From Fasciola hepatica (taxonomy: Eukaryota; Platyhelminthes; Trematoda; Plagiorchiida; Fasciolidae), in assembly GCA_948099385.1 (NCBI GenBank), contig CANUEZ040000028.1, positions 682,001 to 746,000 of the forward strand: a DNA stretch of 64,000 bases. The letters are read 5' to 3'. Shown piece after piece: positions 44,801 to 59,479 of this stretch (position 1 is its first letter; each line of letters starts with the position of its first letter). Under the pieces are notes generated by a model, which did no database searches, was not told where the DNA came from, and saw only the letters and a list, made by a program, of their open reading frames with translations. The position numbers and the translations under genes are program-made.

Positions 44801-47320
44801 ATGGTAATACTCCACACATTCCCTACGGTGACGTTAATTAGCACCACCGACCAGTCGGTTGATTCGGTCTCTCGAATGTGTGCGCGCATCACTTCGATGG
44901 AAACATGGTGCTTCGTGGTAGACTACATCAAAAGTTCCCGATAGCTTCTAACTAACGAACGACACATTACAAAGCTCCATCCCGTTTGCTGATCAATGAA
45001 CGTGTGCGTGCAAGAACAACCATAGATGACCATATGAACTACGCACAGTATCAAGGCCTTGTTTACTATCACATCTTTCCAGAAGTTTTGAAGCTTTTGC
45101 TGTCAGTGAAAATAGTATGTAAATTGGGTGATTTGTTTCGTTAAGATTCTGGTCTTACTAGATTTGTGTACTGAATCCGCTTTGAATCCATTTCACTAAT
45201 CACTCCACCCTGAACTGCCGTCAACCCAATGATCCCTTTCGTAGATACCTATCTATAAACTAATACTGTTTCAATCCTGGGATACAAAGTGACAGCCTCT
45301 TTGGTTCAAACTTCAATCAGCTGACTTAGATGATCCTGTTACTAGCACGCACAGTAACTAATGTTGCTCATTTTTTGATAGATCCATATACGTTACGTGT
45401 TAGGCATTGCTCTCCATGACTCCCAAGCAAGTTCCTGTCACTTCTGTACTTGATCTCTTACAGTTTGTTGTACGCGCGGCCTCAGCAACACGATCAGTGG
45501 TTTATACCACACAAATTAACGTGTTCTTGGTTAGCCGAACTAAATCATATTTTCCGTTTTTACTACAGAAAGACGTCGATTTTCACCCATCAACAGGTTA
45601 GTTCCCGAAACTGCTGTGGTCGGGAAGTAGTTTAGCTAGATGCATCGATAGACAGATGAAGAACTCCACACAAAGGGATTCCCCCTGTCTTTTGCACTAA
45701 AATGGGAACTTCCCGTGACCTCAGAGACCTTCTGCAATGACGAACAACGGGGAACCAAGATCTAAAGATCTGGATGGCAGAAACTCACTAACTCCCTTTA
45801 GTTCCGGCTGAGTAGCGAGTTGGGCAACAACGAATTATTATCTACCACCAACAATGACTGACCGTGGTTTATGACACTCAACCATTCAACTGATCATAGC
45901 GCTCATGTATGATATTATGATAATTCCGTCGAGTAATGTTGCTTGAATTTTCAAAATGGCTTCTTATCTGAACGTCAAGCCATGTTGTTGCTTCTATTAA
46001 TGATATTTTTCTACGGGTGAACGTTGTCTGTTAAGAAATCTATCCCATTAGGGCGGGCAAATTAATTCGAAATGCATCACCCATCACCAAGCTTACTTTG
46101 AAGTGCAGCTTTCAAAAGAAAGGTGGACTGTGTGTGCGATCAAAATGTTATGTCGGTCTTCTGTACATTTTACGAGCAATTCAATGGACATTCCAAAATG
46201 TGTTTATTTTATCGTGGATAAGCTATTGTCCGAGCTTGATGGTTGGAACAGAGGGTGCAGAGGCGTTCAGTGGGAGGGGACACGCGAAAGTACGAGCGGG
46301 CGAAAGATAGGAGTTGTTAATGTTTTGACAGGTACATGTACACGAATAAAATACATCAAAGTCACACAGGTCATCTGAAGTGCCACATCAATAAACCAAT
46401 GATAAATCACGAATCTTCCCGTAAAACTTGGTCTCCCTGTTAGGATAGCGTAGATAAACAAGCTGAGGTAGACAAGGATGAGTCGATTCAGATGAATACA
46501 GAAAAGAAACAATGCGGGACCGAATAAGCATCATGAAAGTGATGTGAGAATTAAGGGCGATAGTGGAGCTTGTTTCAAATCACAATAGTTTCAACAAGTG
46601 AGGTTTCCTCAGTAGGTTCATCATGACGAACGAAAGACATACTCTGATGTGGGGTTGCTAATGTTAGATCAAAAAAGCAAGACATGATAGAATAAGAGGG
46701 TCGCGGAGGACAGGATTAGGAGAACCAAAGGGAGGAGAGCGATATCGTAAAGAATCAGACGACAACGAACGATGGGAAATTCACATGGAGAAATAAGGAA
46801 TTCACTGCATAATATTTGATTTGGCAACACTGTACTTAATTACTACAAAAATGTTCGCCCGCACTCACAATGCGCGCAAGCTTTTTTCCTCTTATGTGTA
46901 ACTGGACAGAGACAGAACAAATGTTCAAAAGAATGTAACATGGGGGATCTAGGATATGAAAGACGTGAGTATGGTGGCAAAGAGCTGGAACATTTCACTA
47001 AAAGTGGTGGCCATTGTGAATTTTTCGTATTTAGGTGGGATGAGATAAAGCTTAAATGCTCTGAGTGGTCTGTGTGGAAACGAGAGTAGATTTAGTGCAA
47101 CTGAGGTTTGCCTTTCAGCAAAAATGTCTGAAGTGGTACCCACACTCGGAGATTACCGCGGCTATCATGAAAAATGAATTCACGCAGTGGTTTTAGGTCT
47201 CTAACGGACTTGACTCTGATCTGGAGTCGACCACCTGTTTTTTGTGTTCTTGTGTGTACGTATGTGTGTACGTGTAAAGTTAAACTCGTCTGTATAAATA
47301 CAACGGGGTAGGGAAATCAC
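41831..47320. other. Long interval without recognised gene
   Basis: A short (AGT)n run at about 42372-42387 and an (AC)n run at about 43974-43987 are the only simple structures. Frames of up to 133 codons (minus, 43445-43846) have no motif. No convincing exon or RNA gene. The last 1 kb would hold the 3' untranslated region of the CDK5 activator; I see no canonical poly(A) signal close to its stop. Confidence 0.4.
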
Positions 47321-50167
47321 TTACTTTGGTGTGTTAATCACACGCATCGGCATGTTCAATGGCACAACCAATGACTCATACGAACGCAACTCCGCAAACA
47401 GTTCAGTAAATCGGACCGGATTAGCGTTAATCTGTAGCATCTCTGACGATTTGCTGTTGATGATACGTAGACAATATTGCCAGAATCGATTCCGAACTTG
47501 ATCAATCACCTTGGTACGAAGCGAACTCTCGTAACCGTTCATCAGTGCACCCTCACCCTCGAGTAGTTTTCGATTCACTTCTCCGTTTTGAATTAGCAGC
47601 TGATTAGTCTCCGCAACCAAAAACGGCTTTAGTGGATAGCTAATCTCATTGCCCATATACGAATATGATAAATAAAGACAAGCCATCACGACGGTATGCA
47701 ATTCGCGCTCAGAGGAAATATTATAATCCAGACATTCTTTAAGCAGCATAAACAGGAACACCACATGAGGAGGATTGATGAACGCCAGTTCTGACCATCC
47801 TTGAAGCAACAGCGCGCGATCGATGGCCTTGATCCAACCGACAATCACAGAGGGTGATAAACACCGAAGTCGATTTTGGGCACGCACATCTTTGCTTGGG
47901 TTCAGACCGCCAAGTTGCAATCGTGCCACAACGAAGAATGAAAGACAACGTAACAACTCGCTAGTGCCAGCCTTAAGGATTGGTTGTTGTCGTGGTTCTG
48001 AATGCGTCAGACGAGAGAAAGCGGTGGGAAGCGATCCCTCGTCTTTCGACCACTGATCTGATAAATCAGGTTTATAAGTATAGTGCGAATAAGACGAGAA
48101 CATCACACCTCGAATGGGTTCATCAGGACGGTTAACAGTTAAATCACACTGAGACGTGATGTTTGAAGGGGTAGGATCTGTTATATATGCGTGGTCAGAT
48201 TGAATGGAATGATTGCTTACATTTTTGACCAGGTAATTCGGGCAATTAATTGGAGCTGGTCTACCCGGTTTCTTGTGTGCATCACACCAGACAATGGAAC
48301 CATCTCTGGCCATGTTAGATGTTTGTACAATTCCGCCACCGCGACCTGTGACCGACAAACTTGTACTGGCATTTACAAAAGCATTCGCATTGGTTTTTTG
48401 CTCTTCTGAATTCGGCTCGGTTTCCGCACTTACTCGAACATTGTGTTGTTTGTCTATTCTAGTGTTTGTATCACTATTAATGAAAACATTATTAGTACTA
48501 CTAGTGCTGCTAGCAATGCTGCCTTGTTTGCCCCGATTTTTCTGCTTTGCTTGTATGAACGCGCTGGTGTCATTCTTACCTCCGGTGCGATTGCGCAAAT
48601 AGGAATGATGACTTCCGAAAAACTTTAGCGCGTAACACGAGAGTGATTTGGTCAAGCTTTTTGATCGAGGTGGCTCGTGTTTCTCTACTTCGTACGGATT
48701 CACATCAGGTATTTCAGTTGATCGTCTGTGATTACATTGATCAGTGACCGATTCTTCCGTCAATCTTCCAGACATAGTACATGGCGGAGAGGGCTGGACA
48801 GAACAATGAGTACGATGAACTGCGGCCGGATGAGGAGACTGAGGAGCTGGATGAGCTACGGTAGGAACCGGTATTTCATGAAGAGAACACGGCGGATAGT
48901 CCAGATGATATGGGCAGCTGCACACCACAGGTGAACAACTTCCGACAGCACTACGATTCAAAGTCAGCTCAGCAGCGTCCGTAATAGGTGAGGATTTAAC
49001 AGGAACTTGGCGCGATGGTTCAGCCACAGGTCGCGGAGGAACGGATCGCAGAGCTCCTGCATCAGTAATTTGACCACTGTGATTGATATGCAACTGTTCC
49101 AGCGATCGATTAATCATATCCGCCGTATCCGGATGTAAAGCATAATTGGTGAAACAACGTGAATCTGTCATACTAGGGCTACTTTGTGGATACGGACTAC
49201 GTGTGATGAACGAGCTGTTAGATTGTTCTTGTTCGCAATAATGCGAATGTCGTTTACGAATCAAACCCCCTGGTTCAGATAGTTGCCTTCTCTGATTAAA
49301 GTGTACATGACGGGTGTGGCTTTGCAGTAGCTGCAACACTTGCGACTCCCCGTCGTTTGCACTCGATTCCGCGCGTGCCTTCAGGCGTTTCAAGTGCATC
49401 TGAGCGGGTGGGTTCACGGAAATAGACATATGTCGGCAAGCGTTACACGTCGATTTCACCAATTCATGTGGTCTACCGTACGGTGTGCCGTTTCGATAGG
49501 GAATATTGAAACTGCCACTCCGTAAATTTCGAGAAATAGCGGCCAGTTCGGATTCAGCCAAGCCAGAGCACTTATTTCCCCATAAATCACGGGAGTTATC
49601 ACCGTATGGGACCGAATCGGATTTGCTTGTTGCGTATATAGCTGAACTCTTTAATGAATCATTGGTATTTAAGGGTTTCTGGGCTCGTCGTCTACTACCT
49701 CGGGCACCGAAAATTGTGTTCTTTGCTGATTCATTTTCCAACCCCTGGTCACTGAATAAATCATGAGATTGTCTCTGTCGATATCCTTTTGCGCCTCCAT
49801 TCTCTTGCCCTGAATCCTTACCTGAATGATGGGATTTTCTGTTCAGACCTGATATGATCCGTTTCAGTCCAAGAGAATGAGAACTGTGAGTAGGATAGAG
49901 TGGGTCTAGGCGCGTAAGCGAACCGTCTTCCGTGTTCGACTGGATACTGTCCCCATCTGGACGCAAATAAAAATCTCTTTGTATGCTGGCACAGCCAAAA
50001 TAACTGTGGTCACACGGACCCATATCAGATTCCTGTGCAATGTAGTACTCCTCAGGAAGATCTGTCAGACCGGTATGACTGCTAGAGGGATAGGATGCTT
50101 GTTGAAACTGATTACGAGTCATTCCATGTGTGCCCGATGAAGAATTTGAGGACAGCACAGTGCCCAT
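47321..50167 (-). CDS. CDK5R1: CDK5 activator, p35-type (CDK5R1/2 homologue), long N-terminal extension
   Basis: A non-cyclin activating subunit of CDK5. The 948-residue frame, without visible introns, starts at ATG 50167. MGTVLSS matches the N-myristoylation start of p35; 20 upstream in-frame codons (to 50227) are dropped for this reason. Residues 101-108 (LKRIISGL) and 507-514 (KSLSCYAL) match the basic and KSLSC motifs of p35. Residues 730-948 form the activating fold: GTSELLRCL (734-742), ALLLQGW, CLYLSYSYMGNEISYPLKPF (830-849), MLQINANP (910-917). About 18 residues are inserted near 750 and about 40 near 852-893. Human p35 is 307 residues; the extra length is mostly low-complexity Ser/His/Pro-rich N-terminal sequence. 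A possible splice acceptor (GTTTGTCTCAG) lies at about 50200-50210, suggesting an upstream 5' UTR exon. Confidence 0.95.
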   Translation of the reverse strand: MGTVLSSNSSSGTHGMTRNQFQQASYPSSSHTGLTDLPEEYYIAQESDMGPCDHSYFGCASIQRDFYLRPDGDSIQSNTEDGSLTRLDPLYPTHSSHSLGLKRIISGLNRKSHHSGKDSGQENGGAKGYRQRQSHDLFSDQGLENESAKNTIFGARGSRRRAQKPLNTNDSLKSSAIYATSKSDSVPYGDNSRDLWGNKCSGLAESELAAISRNLRSGSFNIPYRNGTPYGRPHELVKSTCNACRHMSISVNPPAQMHLKRLKARAESSANDGESQVLQLLQSHTRHVHFNQRRQLSEPGGLIRKRHSHYCEQEQSNSSFITRSPYPQSSPSMTDSRCFTNYALHPDTADMINRSLEQLHINHSGQITDAGALRSVPPRPVAEPSRQVPVKSSPITDAAELTLNRSAVGSCSPVVCSCPYHLDYPPCSLHEIPVPTVAHPAPQSPHPAAVHRTHCSVQPSPPCTMSGRLTEESVTDQCNHRRSTEIPDVNPYEVEKHEPPRSKSLTKSLSCYALKFFGSHHSYLRNRTGGKNDTSAFIQAKQKNRGKQGSIASSTSSTNNVFINSDTNTRIDKQHNVRVSAETEPNSEEQKTNANAFVNASTSLSVTGRGGGIVQTSNMARDGSIVWCDAHKKPGRPAPINCPNYLVKNVSNHSIQSDHAYITDPTPSNITSQCDLTVNRPDEPIRGVMFSSYSHYTYKPDLSDQWSKDEGSLPTAFSRLTHSEPRQQPILKAGTSELLRCLSFFVVARLQLGGLNPSKDVRAQNRLRCLSPSVIVGWIKAIDRALLLQGWSELAFINPPHVVFLFMLLKECLDYNISSERELHTVVMACLYLSYSYMGNEISYPLKPFLVAETNQLLIQNGEVNRKLLEGEGALMNGYESSLRTKVIDQVRNRFWQYCLRIINSKSSEMLQINANPVRFTELFAELRSYESLVVPLNMPMRVINTPK

Positions 50168-53100
50168 TTTTCGGTTTTCTCCGAAGATTCCCACGCGATT
50201 GCAGCTGAGACAAACCACGGTCAACAATAAATAGAGATATTGATAAATCTGTCTGATAAATCTTTTGATGCTGGACGATTCAAGTTAGCTCCAAGGAATG
50301 GCAGAACATGAAATCTGTTCGTTCACATATATAAGTGGGTGTATACTGTACTCGGAGAAACAGTTCTATTTGGGCCGTATAAAGCATTTCCGGGTTTGGA
50401 GTTTTATTAGGACATTCGTTTCTGATCACAACTTATCTGATATCTGAATTTAACATTGTAACGTGATTGTTATTGCTGTTATTGCTGTTATTGTTGTTGT
50501 CTGTAATGATAACATCCGTTTCATCCTTCGAGAGCAAGTTAGCACAGACGCACAAAAAAAGGCCCGTTCCGAGTATTGATCAATATGCATCAGATTCTAT
50601 TCGTGTAAGTAAATGAAATAATTTGCACAAAATCCACTGATCAACAAGCGTTCAGGTCCTTCCAATCTGGGGCATAAAATCAATCCATCAATTTTTACAA
50701 CCGTATTCAATGAATGCTTCCTCGGACTAATCGAAAGTAGTGTCCGAACACCACTTGAACTCATCTGGTTGTCTGAAAATAAACCGCAAGGTTCATTTCG
50801 GCCAACGAACCAACCAGGTGATTGAAACGTAGCCCACTAGTGCTCAATCAATTTTAAAATATTGACTGTTTGACTACGTCGTCCGTCGTCCAATCACGCA
50901 ATAGTGGCAAGCAGCAACGTAGTGACAAACAACGCTAGCGAAGAGAGAAGGGCTGTGTCAGCAGCAGTGGGAACGCTAACCCGAACAACATCGGATACTC
51001 TTGCATCCACGTTACCATAGCGTCTCTCCCCTATTGATCCACATCGGTCTCACTTATCTTGAAGTCTTGGTTCCTGCCCTGCCCACGAGAACGTGCATCC
51101 CTTGAACGAGTGCATAGTTGCTCGTGTCCGTACCAGCGTGCATATACTCTCGCTTGTGTTAATGCACACACAACTGTACATAAGAACACACCGTCGTAGT
51201 TCTTCTTCTTCCTCTAACTCGGAGGCTCATGTTTTAAGCAGACGGGTTAGCGTTCTCTCGCCCACTCACTCACACACGCGCGCACGTAACCAAATAGGCA
51301 ATCGTAACTTCATCCGAGGTCGGCTTGCCACTGCTCAGTACCGAATTGCGTGGGCGAGGGCACATCCACTGATCCATACCAGTGCAAGCTGTCTGTGACA
51401 CGAAATGGATTGATTTCAGGGGAGAGCAAACGAACCGGCTGATCTGTCCGTCTTGCACTGACACACACTTTCCTATGTCAAGACACTAACGCGTCCTTCA
51501 ACTCTTGCTCGAGTTATGGGGAATAAATAACTACGACTTATCGATCGCATCAATAGCTCATCGGTCGAAATGGGAAGACCAGTATTTGTTCTCAGCCTGA
51601 ATTTTTGCTGTCATCTCTTGAGGCACACACACACACACTCACATGAAGCTTACAGCATCGACTCCCCACGACGGATGGGGGGAAAATGCTCGAGTTTACG
51701 GAGACCGATAAGGAAAAAAAGAACTTTACTGATCCTGAAGCTCATCAGGATAGCAATGGTGGCAGTGGTCGTACCGCGGTGGATTGTCATGGTAATGGTG
51801 CGGAAAATGAGAGGCGCTGGGTAAGCAGTTTCGGCAAGCCCGGATTCATTATGAATGGACTCGCCCTTTTATTTTTCATTGAAGTGTTGTTTGGTGTGGA
51901 ATATACGCACACAATAACTGAACACGGACTAAAGAGAGTTTACAGGCAGTTTACTCAAGTGACCAATACTAACGCATATCCGTAGCTCATCCGTACGGTC
52001 TGAGATTAATGAGTCTGTATCCAGGTTCCAAAGACCTGGTAGGGAGGAAACCTACAGTTCAACTTTGCACAAGCATTTCATTCAGAACTGAGATAACAAA
52101 TGATTTCGAAAAGGGACAGCACGAGTATACAAGATATCGTATGCACATGCATTTTCACTGCATCTCCAGAGTAATATTCCGCGTGTTAGGGTGCATCTAA
52201 TATCACAGACAAGATAGCGCTGTGTCAGTTAGGTGGACGTAATTCCGTCAGTGCATACAGGAAAATCCTAGGAAGTGAGAAACAGATGAGTGATGTCACA
52301 AAGATTAAATATTTAATCACATTTGACAAATGGACACAACGCCATCTTGCTTACAGTATAAAATTTACCCGAACTTCGCAGAATATAACGAAGTATACGG
52401 TTGAAAAGTCTGTGCAAAAGACATTTGGTATGACCATGCTATCTTTTTTCTTATTCTTGGTTGAGTTATTGTTGCCCTATTCAACTGAAAGTTCATAGGC
52501 GGAAAAAATGTGCTGTGATGTTGCAGATAAACGTAAAGTTACTCGGTTAATTCGACTGACCTCGGACACTACGGCTTGGAATCTACCAAACAGAAAGATG
52601 AAGCCAGTACCAATCAGATGCTCTGTTGGGCGATCGGTTAACATACTGTCTATCGTTCACATCAAGTTTCTCTTTATATCCGAAAAAAGTGAAAATCAGT
52701 AATGCTTAGCTCTCATTATGGCACTTATTCCGCGCTTGAACAGTTCTGGGGCTGACCTACTCCACTGCTTACAACGGTTGATTCATCATGAGGATCAAAA
52801 GAACTTTCGATATTCCGCCCCATACTGAAAATGTTCCAGATAAGAAGACGTCAAGTCATAGGCGAACTCTTCCGATGTACTCTAGAAATCAGATCACCCT
52901 ATGGATCCACTGTTAACATTCGTTGACGACTTTATAACACTACTCTTGCTCATTTTACCAAGTTGGAGGTTTCTGCGGTTTGTGATAAACTGCACCAGCT
53001 TTCATAGAATTCATTCACTTCTACTGCATCTTGTCATATATTCGATCCTTTTTGAATCTGCCCGGAATCCATAACGGATATTTTCAGTTCAACTTGCCTT

Positions 53101-54173
53101 TATCTCCGATGATCACACTATTGTTTCGTACCTCGGAAGCTGTTAGGGTTAATCCAGATACCGTGGATTCATCACAGAAGACGATTTTTCATAGTTCTGC
53201 CACACTCAAAGCTGCATAGGTAAACTACTATGATGATCTCTTTAAATCTTCCTGTTTCTGTGTTGAATGTTCAAGCAATCTGTCTGAATCTTGAAACGAT
53301 CTTGTTCCGGTATAGACCTGGAAACATAAAGAATGATCAAATGTTGCACATTTTCTACTCGAAAAGTTGTCGCAGTCTTTCATTGGATGCAAAGTGCATA
53401 TTATTTTATGACAAGTAATACATTAGAATGAATAATCTGCCTGTAAAAGGTCGAAAATTTAGGTATTTTTACCACCACAGAGCTAAAGGAAAGAACAGAC
53501 CATTTCGCGCGCGCAGACGAGATGTCTATCGTTGGATTGCAGTCTCTCCGACAAACCGAAGGGCTACAATCACTAAGTACAACTGGTCGGTAAGTGCAAT
53601 GCTTCGCATTCTATGGGCTGATTATAATGGAAGACACTGACCGCTGTTTGGTTGGTGAAATTTTTCTTGATGGTTTCCATTGGCTGAAAGAAACCCATCC
53701 ACCGTGGGACACGTTCTGTAACACTCAGATCAATACTTCTTTTCAGTTGTATTTAAATGAATGACCGGACCCGGAAATGTAAACAGATTTAGGCTAGGTT
53801 TTTCATGAGCTGGTAATCACTTTTTGACTGGGGAAGCTGGTATTTGTCAGTTCGTGCAACGTACCATAGATCAGTCAAAGCCGTTGGGCTATTTGATCGT
53901 CCATTTGAGGCCGAATGCATGAAAGTGGTCGTCGTCACACTTGAATTGCCATTGCAGGAAAACTGTGCTTTTGGAGAGTGACAGTACCCGTTCCTTTTTA
54001 CTGCACATGAGATTGTCTCCGGACATATAGTTGAGAATCTCCAGGTGATTAAGCATTACTGAACGGCTTACTTTCAGTACTCAAGCCGTCAGTTTTAGTT
54101 GTTTTGGCTCTAATATACAAAATTCGTGAGGTCTAAGCCATGATGTGCGGAGTAGCTTTCCGAGGGATTCGTC
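50168..54173. other. Upstream of CDK5 activator; no other gene supported
   Basis: The 5' flank includes a short (TTGCTGTTA)n-like run at about 50467-50500 and (AC)n runs near 51270 and 51628. At about 53220-53030 the minus strand has a VFCDESTV string reminiscent of a Tc1-type Asp block, too short to call. Promoter elements of the CDK5 activator may lie here, but none can be placed from sequence. Confidence 0.4.
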
Positions 54174-54215
54174 CTCACCCCACCCCACCCCCCACCCCCC
54201 CCCCCCTTCACCCTC
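54174..54215. repeat. C-rich low-complexity tract
   Basis: CACCCC repeats leading into a run of 12 or more C (54195-54206). Could form i-motif/G-quadruplex structures on opposite strands. Confidence 0.9.
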
Positions 54216-56063
<1,848 letters not shown>

Positions 56064-56265
56064 TCCTATGAACGAGAATCACCACCTAAGAACAGCGTAG
56101 TTCACAAAATGCCATTAAATACCAGTCTGTTTTTCTTTTTTTTGCTATGACTACTTTTGAACCAAGACACCTCGGGTGACAAAAGTTGACATGCTGATGC
56201 GTCGACTCATAATCATATCAAATGTGCACACGGATTTTAGACGTGAAACAGACAAACTGATTTAT

Positions 56266-56306
56266 TCCAGATCGCGGAATAAGCCCATCATAGTTATCAG
56301 ATTTAT
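56266..56306 (-). mobile_element. 41-bp stub of a Penelope-like terminus with 7-bp target duplication
   Basis: Inserted in the left inverted repeat of the Tc1 element. GATTTAT occurs on both sides (56259-56265 and 56300-56306) but once in the uninserted right repeat (57645-57651). The insert contains GGAATAAGCCCATCATAG then TTATCAG, close to the Penelope-like ends at 31257-31281 and 28347-28370. Confidence 0.7.
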
Positions 56307-56399
56307 CCCGGAAAGTGTGCCTGAGAAGGTGCGAAATGCTATTGAACCCACCCCTAGTCTAAAGACCAAACAAGTAGCTGGTTACATTGACCTTTATGG

Positions 56400-56960
56400 T
56401 TGATGACTGAAATACAACGTCTAGGTATGTTCCCCATTATATTCTGGATGGTTTCAAGCTCTGATCTATTCCTTTCAACGAAGATGGTGGACATCAACTC
56501 GTGCAAAGCTCCAAAGACTTCCATCCACACAGATTCGCCCCGTTATCAGACCCCAGGCCTTGTCAATCGAGTTCAAGTCTGGACTGTGGGCGTATCAGAT
56601 AGCGGACTTGATGATCCGGTACAATAGCTAGATTTTTGTGGGACTGGCCTTTTGCATCACCGAGTTGTCATATTGAGACATCATTGTGCTCAGCTGTTTT
56701 TCCGGAATCGTGGTGAGCAAAAATTCGTCTGATGTTCTGATGTAGGGGTCAGTCATTTGCTTCCCTTCTAGAAATGCCGGCCGAGGTTTTTCGACTTCAA
56801 AAAATCCCATTGCAGACCTTTAGAAAACAATCAGTGAAGGCTCGACCACTGAGGTCCAGCTTGCTCCTCCTGAAGTTGTGCCCGTAGTGCATGATCTCAA
56901 CAGGGCAATCTAAACCAAACATTTTCTCATCGGTAAACATCACATTATTCCGATCAGCAT
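56400..56960 (-). pseudogene. Broken Tc1/mariner transposase
   Basis: Minus-strand remnants in order: NVMFTDEKMFGL (about 56950-56915) with the first catalytic Asp, an SGRAF block, a 60-codon frame at 56810-56628, and SPDLNSIDKAWGLITG at about 56575-56525. In the last motif Asp stands where Tc1-type enzymes have Glu (DLNPIEN). Several stops. The N-terminal DNA-binding part would lie at 56960-57590 but is not legible. Confidence 0.75.
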
Positions 56961-58219
56961 TTCAAGTGGCGTGATCCACTGCCCATTCATCTCGATCACG
57001 AAAAATGACGATCAGTCAGTCATACGAGGACCTGATCTCATATTTCTGTACCGCAAATGTGGTGCAGAGTGTAGGAGTTTATGTACACGCCGAATGATTA
57101 CATTCAGTTGCCAGGACATATGCAACTCTGATGCATTCATAAGTTGGTTTGAAGAACCGCAACAGAGTGCCTTCCTGGCCCGAACGGTGACTTTTCTTTG
57201 AATTCCGCATTTTCTGTTAAGGACACAATATTACTCTTTTTTAATTCCTTTAATTCCTTCCTTTTTATTATATAACAATATTACGATTTCGGGTAGAGGG
57301 TAGTGACGAATTCAATGCTACCAAAAGGTTACGAAAAGCCAATGTTCCTGTATATCCCCGAATCTTTGTATACGAGTATTTGTCTTTTTTCAGCTCCAAC
57401 AAACTTAGAACTCGCGTCTTTTCCCCGTTTTGACGAACGAGAGGTCTTCGCTCTAATTAGAATACATTGCTTCGTTCATGAATCATGTGTGACGCGAACA
57501 CCCGTCAATAGCATAAAGCTGAGTATCGAAAATCAATCACTATCGACCAAAGTCGTTGCTTTTTAAACCACTCCAATGTTCGTTTGCGATTCATCCACGA
57601 ATGGAATTGAAAGAATTCAGCACCTTCTCAGCCACAGTTTTCCAGATAAATCAATATGTCTGCTTCACGTATAAAATCCGTGTGCACATTTGATATGGTT
57701 ATGAGTCGAAGCATCAGCATGCCAACTTTTGTCACCCGAGGTGTCTTGGTTCAAAGTAATCGTAAGAAAACGGAGGAAAACCGGTTGGGTTTTAGTACCC
57801 CGGATGGCCAGGTACTAGCCAGACCCCGATAATGGCCTGACGAATGGGCAAAAAGTCTAAAGATCCTACGGTTGCCAAAAGGCGATAAAAGTCAGTGGAA
57901 TAGGTGTAGGACTATTTGTATTTTAACAATGTCGATCACGTGTACGTTTTAGAACAACGCAGGACGCGGTACTGGCTAAGGGAGCTGGAGGTTCAACCAT
58001 CCGCAAGCAGAGTAGTTAAAAGTGTGTTTCTCAATTGGTCGAAACCAATTATTCCTACAGCAAGCAGACAAACAATGAGCAGCCCTGTGGTATCGAACAA
58101 CATCCAAAATGCCTAGAGCTAAATACTAATTGGTTATGTTTGTATATAGTAATTTTTGTTCATGAATTTACAAATTCAAACTGATTCATCTCCAGGTCTC
58201 TACGGATTAAGCAGCACTT

Positions 58220-59179
58220 TGTGCACTATGTTTATCGATTGATCAGTGATCTAGGCGGTGAGACAAAGCCATATCTATTGCTTAAATTCCAAGTTAATGC
58301 AGCAAAACATCGACTGAGCAAATATTGCAAACTGACTAACGTTATTTTATGGAAATGCTTCGTCATCGCACATTGTTGTGGTGCAAACAGCCATTGAAAA
58401 TCTCTAAGAGTACTTCATGACTGTTTTGTAATGCTCGGCGTATGAGTAAGCTGTCTGCTTTTCTTCGAAAACAGCGATCTTTAATTTACTGTCCACAAAA
58501 ATAGAACCCCAGAACATCACAGAGCCCCCACCGAAGGCTTGACGGCTGAAATCAAGCTTGCTCTTCCACTTGTAGTGCCTGTAGTACATTAGTCCGTCGG
58601 GCGCCGTCCAAGTTGAAATCGTTTCACCACAAAATATCGCGTTGTTTTATTTAGCCTTCCATCTGATATAATTTCTGAACCATTCGACCAAATCTGAAGA
58701 ATACCTTTCAGTCATCCGAGGCACTGCTCTCATCTTTCCACACCGCAGATACGCTGCTGCTTGTGGCACTTGCTATACATGGCGAATACTAATATTTAAT
58801 TGCGTTAACTCCCGTAAGTTTGATGCGCTTGTTATTTGGTTGGATGCAGTGTTTAGAAGTTGCTTCTTGGCCTTTTCATAGATTTTTCTTCGTATTCCAC
58901 GTTTTCTCTTAGAATCATAACTTTCTGGATCCTTCCAAAAGCTCCAGATAACTTCCATCCATTTGTGAATTCTGGTAAAGCTTGCTAATACTAATTCTGG
59001 AGTGCTTTTCGGCAAGCATTTTCCCATGTTCCTAATTTAAATAACCACTGTCCGTGCGGTAACCTTTTATTTTCGCGAATGAAAAGCCAAAACTTGCAGT
59101 TGTATTTGATGAACTGGGGGAGCTCCGTTCTTAAAGCACTCATGGTAATAATTGTGCTTAATAATTTACCACGGTTCAT
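58220..59179 (-). pseudogene. Tc1/mariner-type transposase, frameshifted
   Basis: Minus-strand frames follow the order of a transposase. 59179-58991 is an N-terminal region. 59027-58773 has a helix-turn-helix/linker part with a basic KRKRGIRRKIYEKAKK stretch. 58589-58404 is the catalytic region with FSRQAFGGGSVMFWGSI, the hallmark GGGSVMxWG of Tc1-type enzymes. A degraded continuation reaches about 58220. Different frames are needed and the catalytic Glu region is not legible. It lies inside the 57790-62678 inverted repeat, but its own terminal repeats were not found. Confidence 0.75.
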
Positions 59180-59479
59180 CGCTCAAGACAACGGCTGTAA
59201 ATGTGACTCATTCGACCTATTAAATGAGCTATAACTAGCACTTTTTCGCTCGTGATTATAGGGTGCGTTGAACGCATTTCGCACCCTTCGGGCACAGTAT
59301 TCGGGTTAAAATCGACTTTCCCAAGTCACGATTGACATCCGTATACGATCCCAATACAGTGATGCAACAATACATGCAAACCGAATTTCACGAATACGTG
59401 TTCGCGAGAAATCGCAGAAAAATGAGGGCGCGCTGAAAGCATTTCGTGCACTATAAGGACACATTGTATTCAAAGGTCA

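Larger units (their letters stand above)
56152..57757 (-). mobile_element. Tc1/mariner-type element with long terminal inverted repeats
   Basis: Left end 56152-56340 and right end 57590-57757 are inverted copies (paired coordinates sum to 113911 at the tips). Shared text includes AAGACACCTCGGGTGACAAA and TGTGCACACGGATTTTA. A broken transposase on the minus strand lies between them. The left repeat carries a 41-bp insertion absent from the right one. About 1.6 kb overall, the usual size of the family. Confidence 0.85.

Noticed and set aside
53030..53220. Minus-strand VFCDESTV string resembling a transposase Asp block
   Set aside because: Too short, with no supporting downstream motif; left uncalled.
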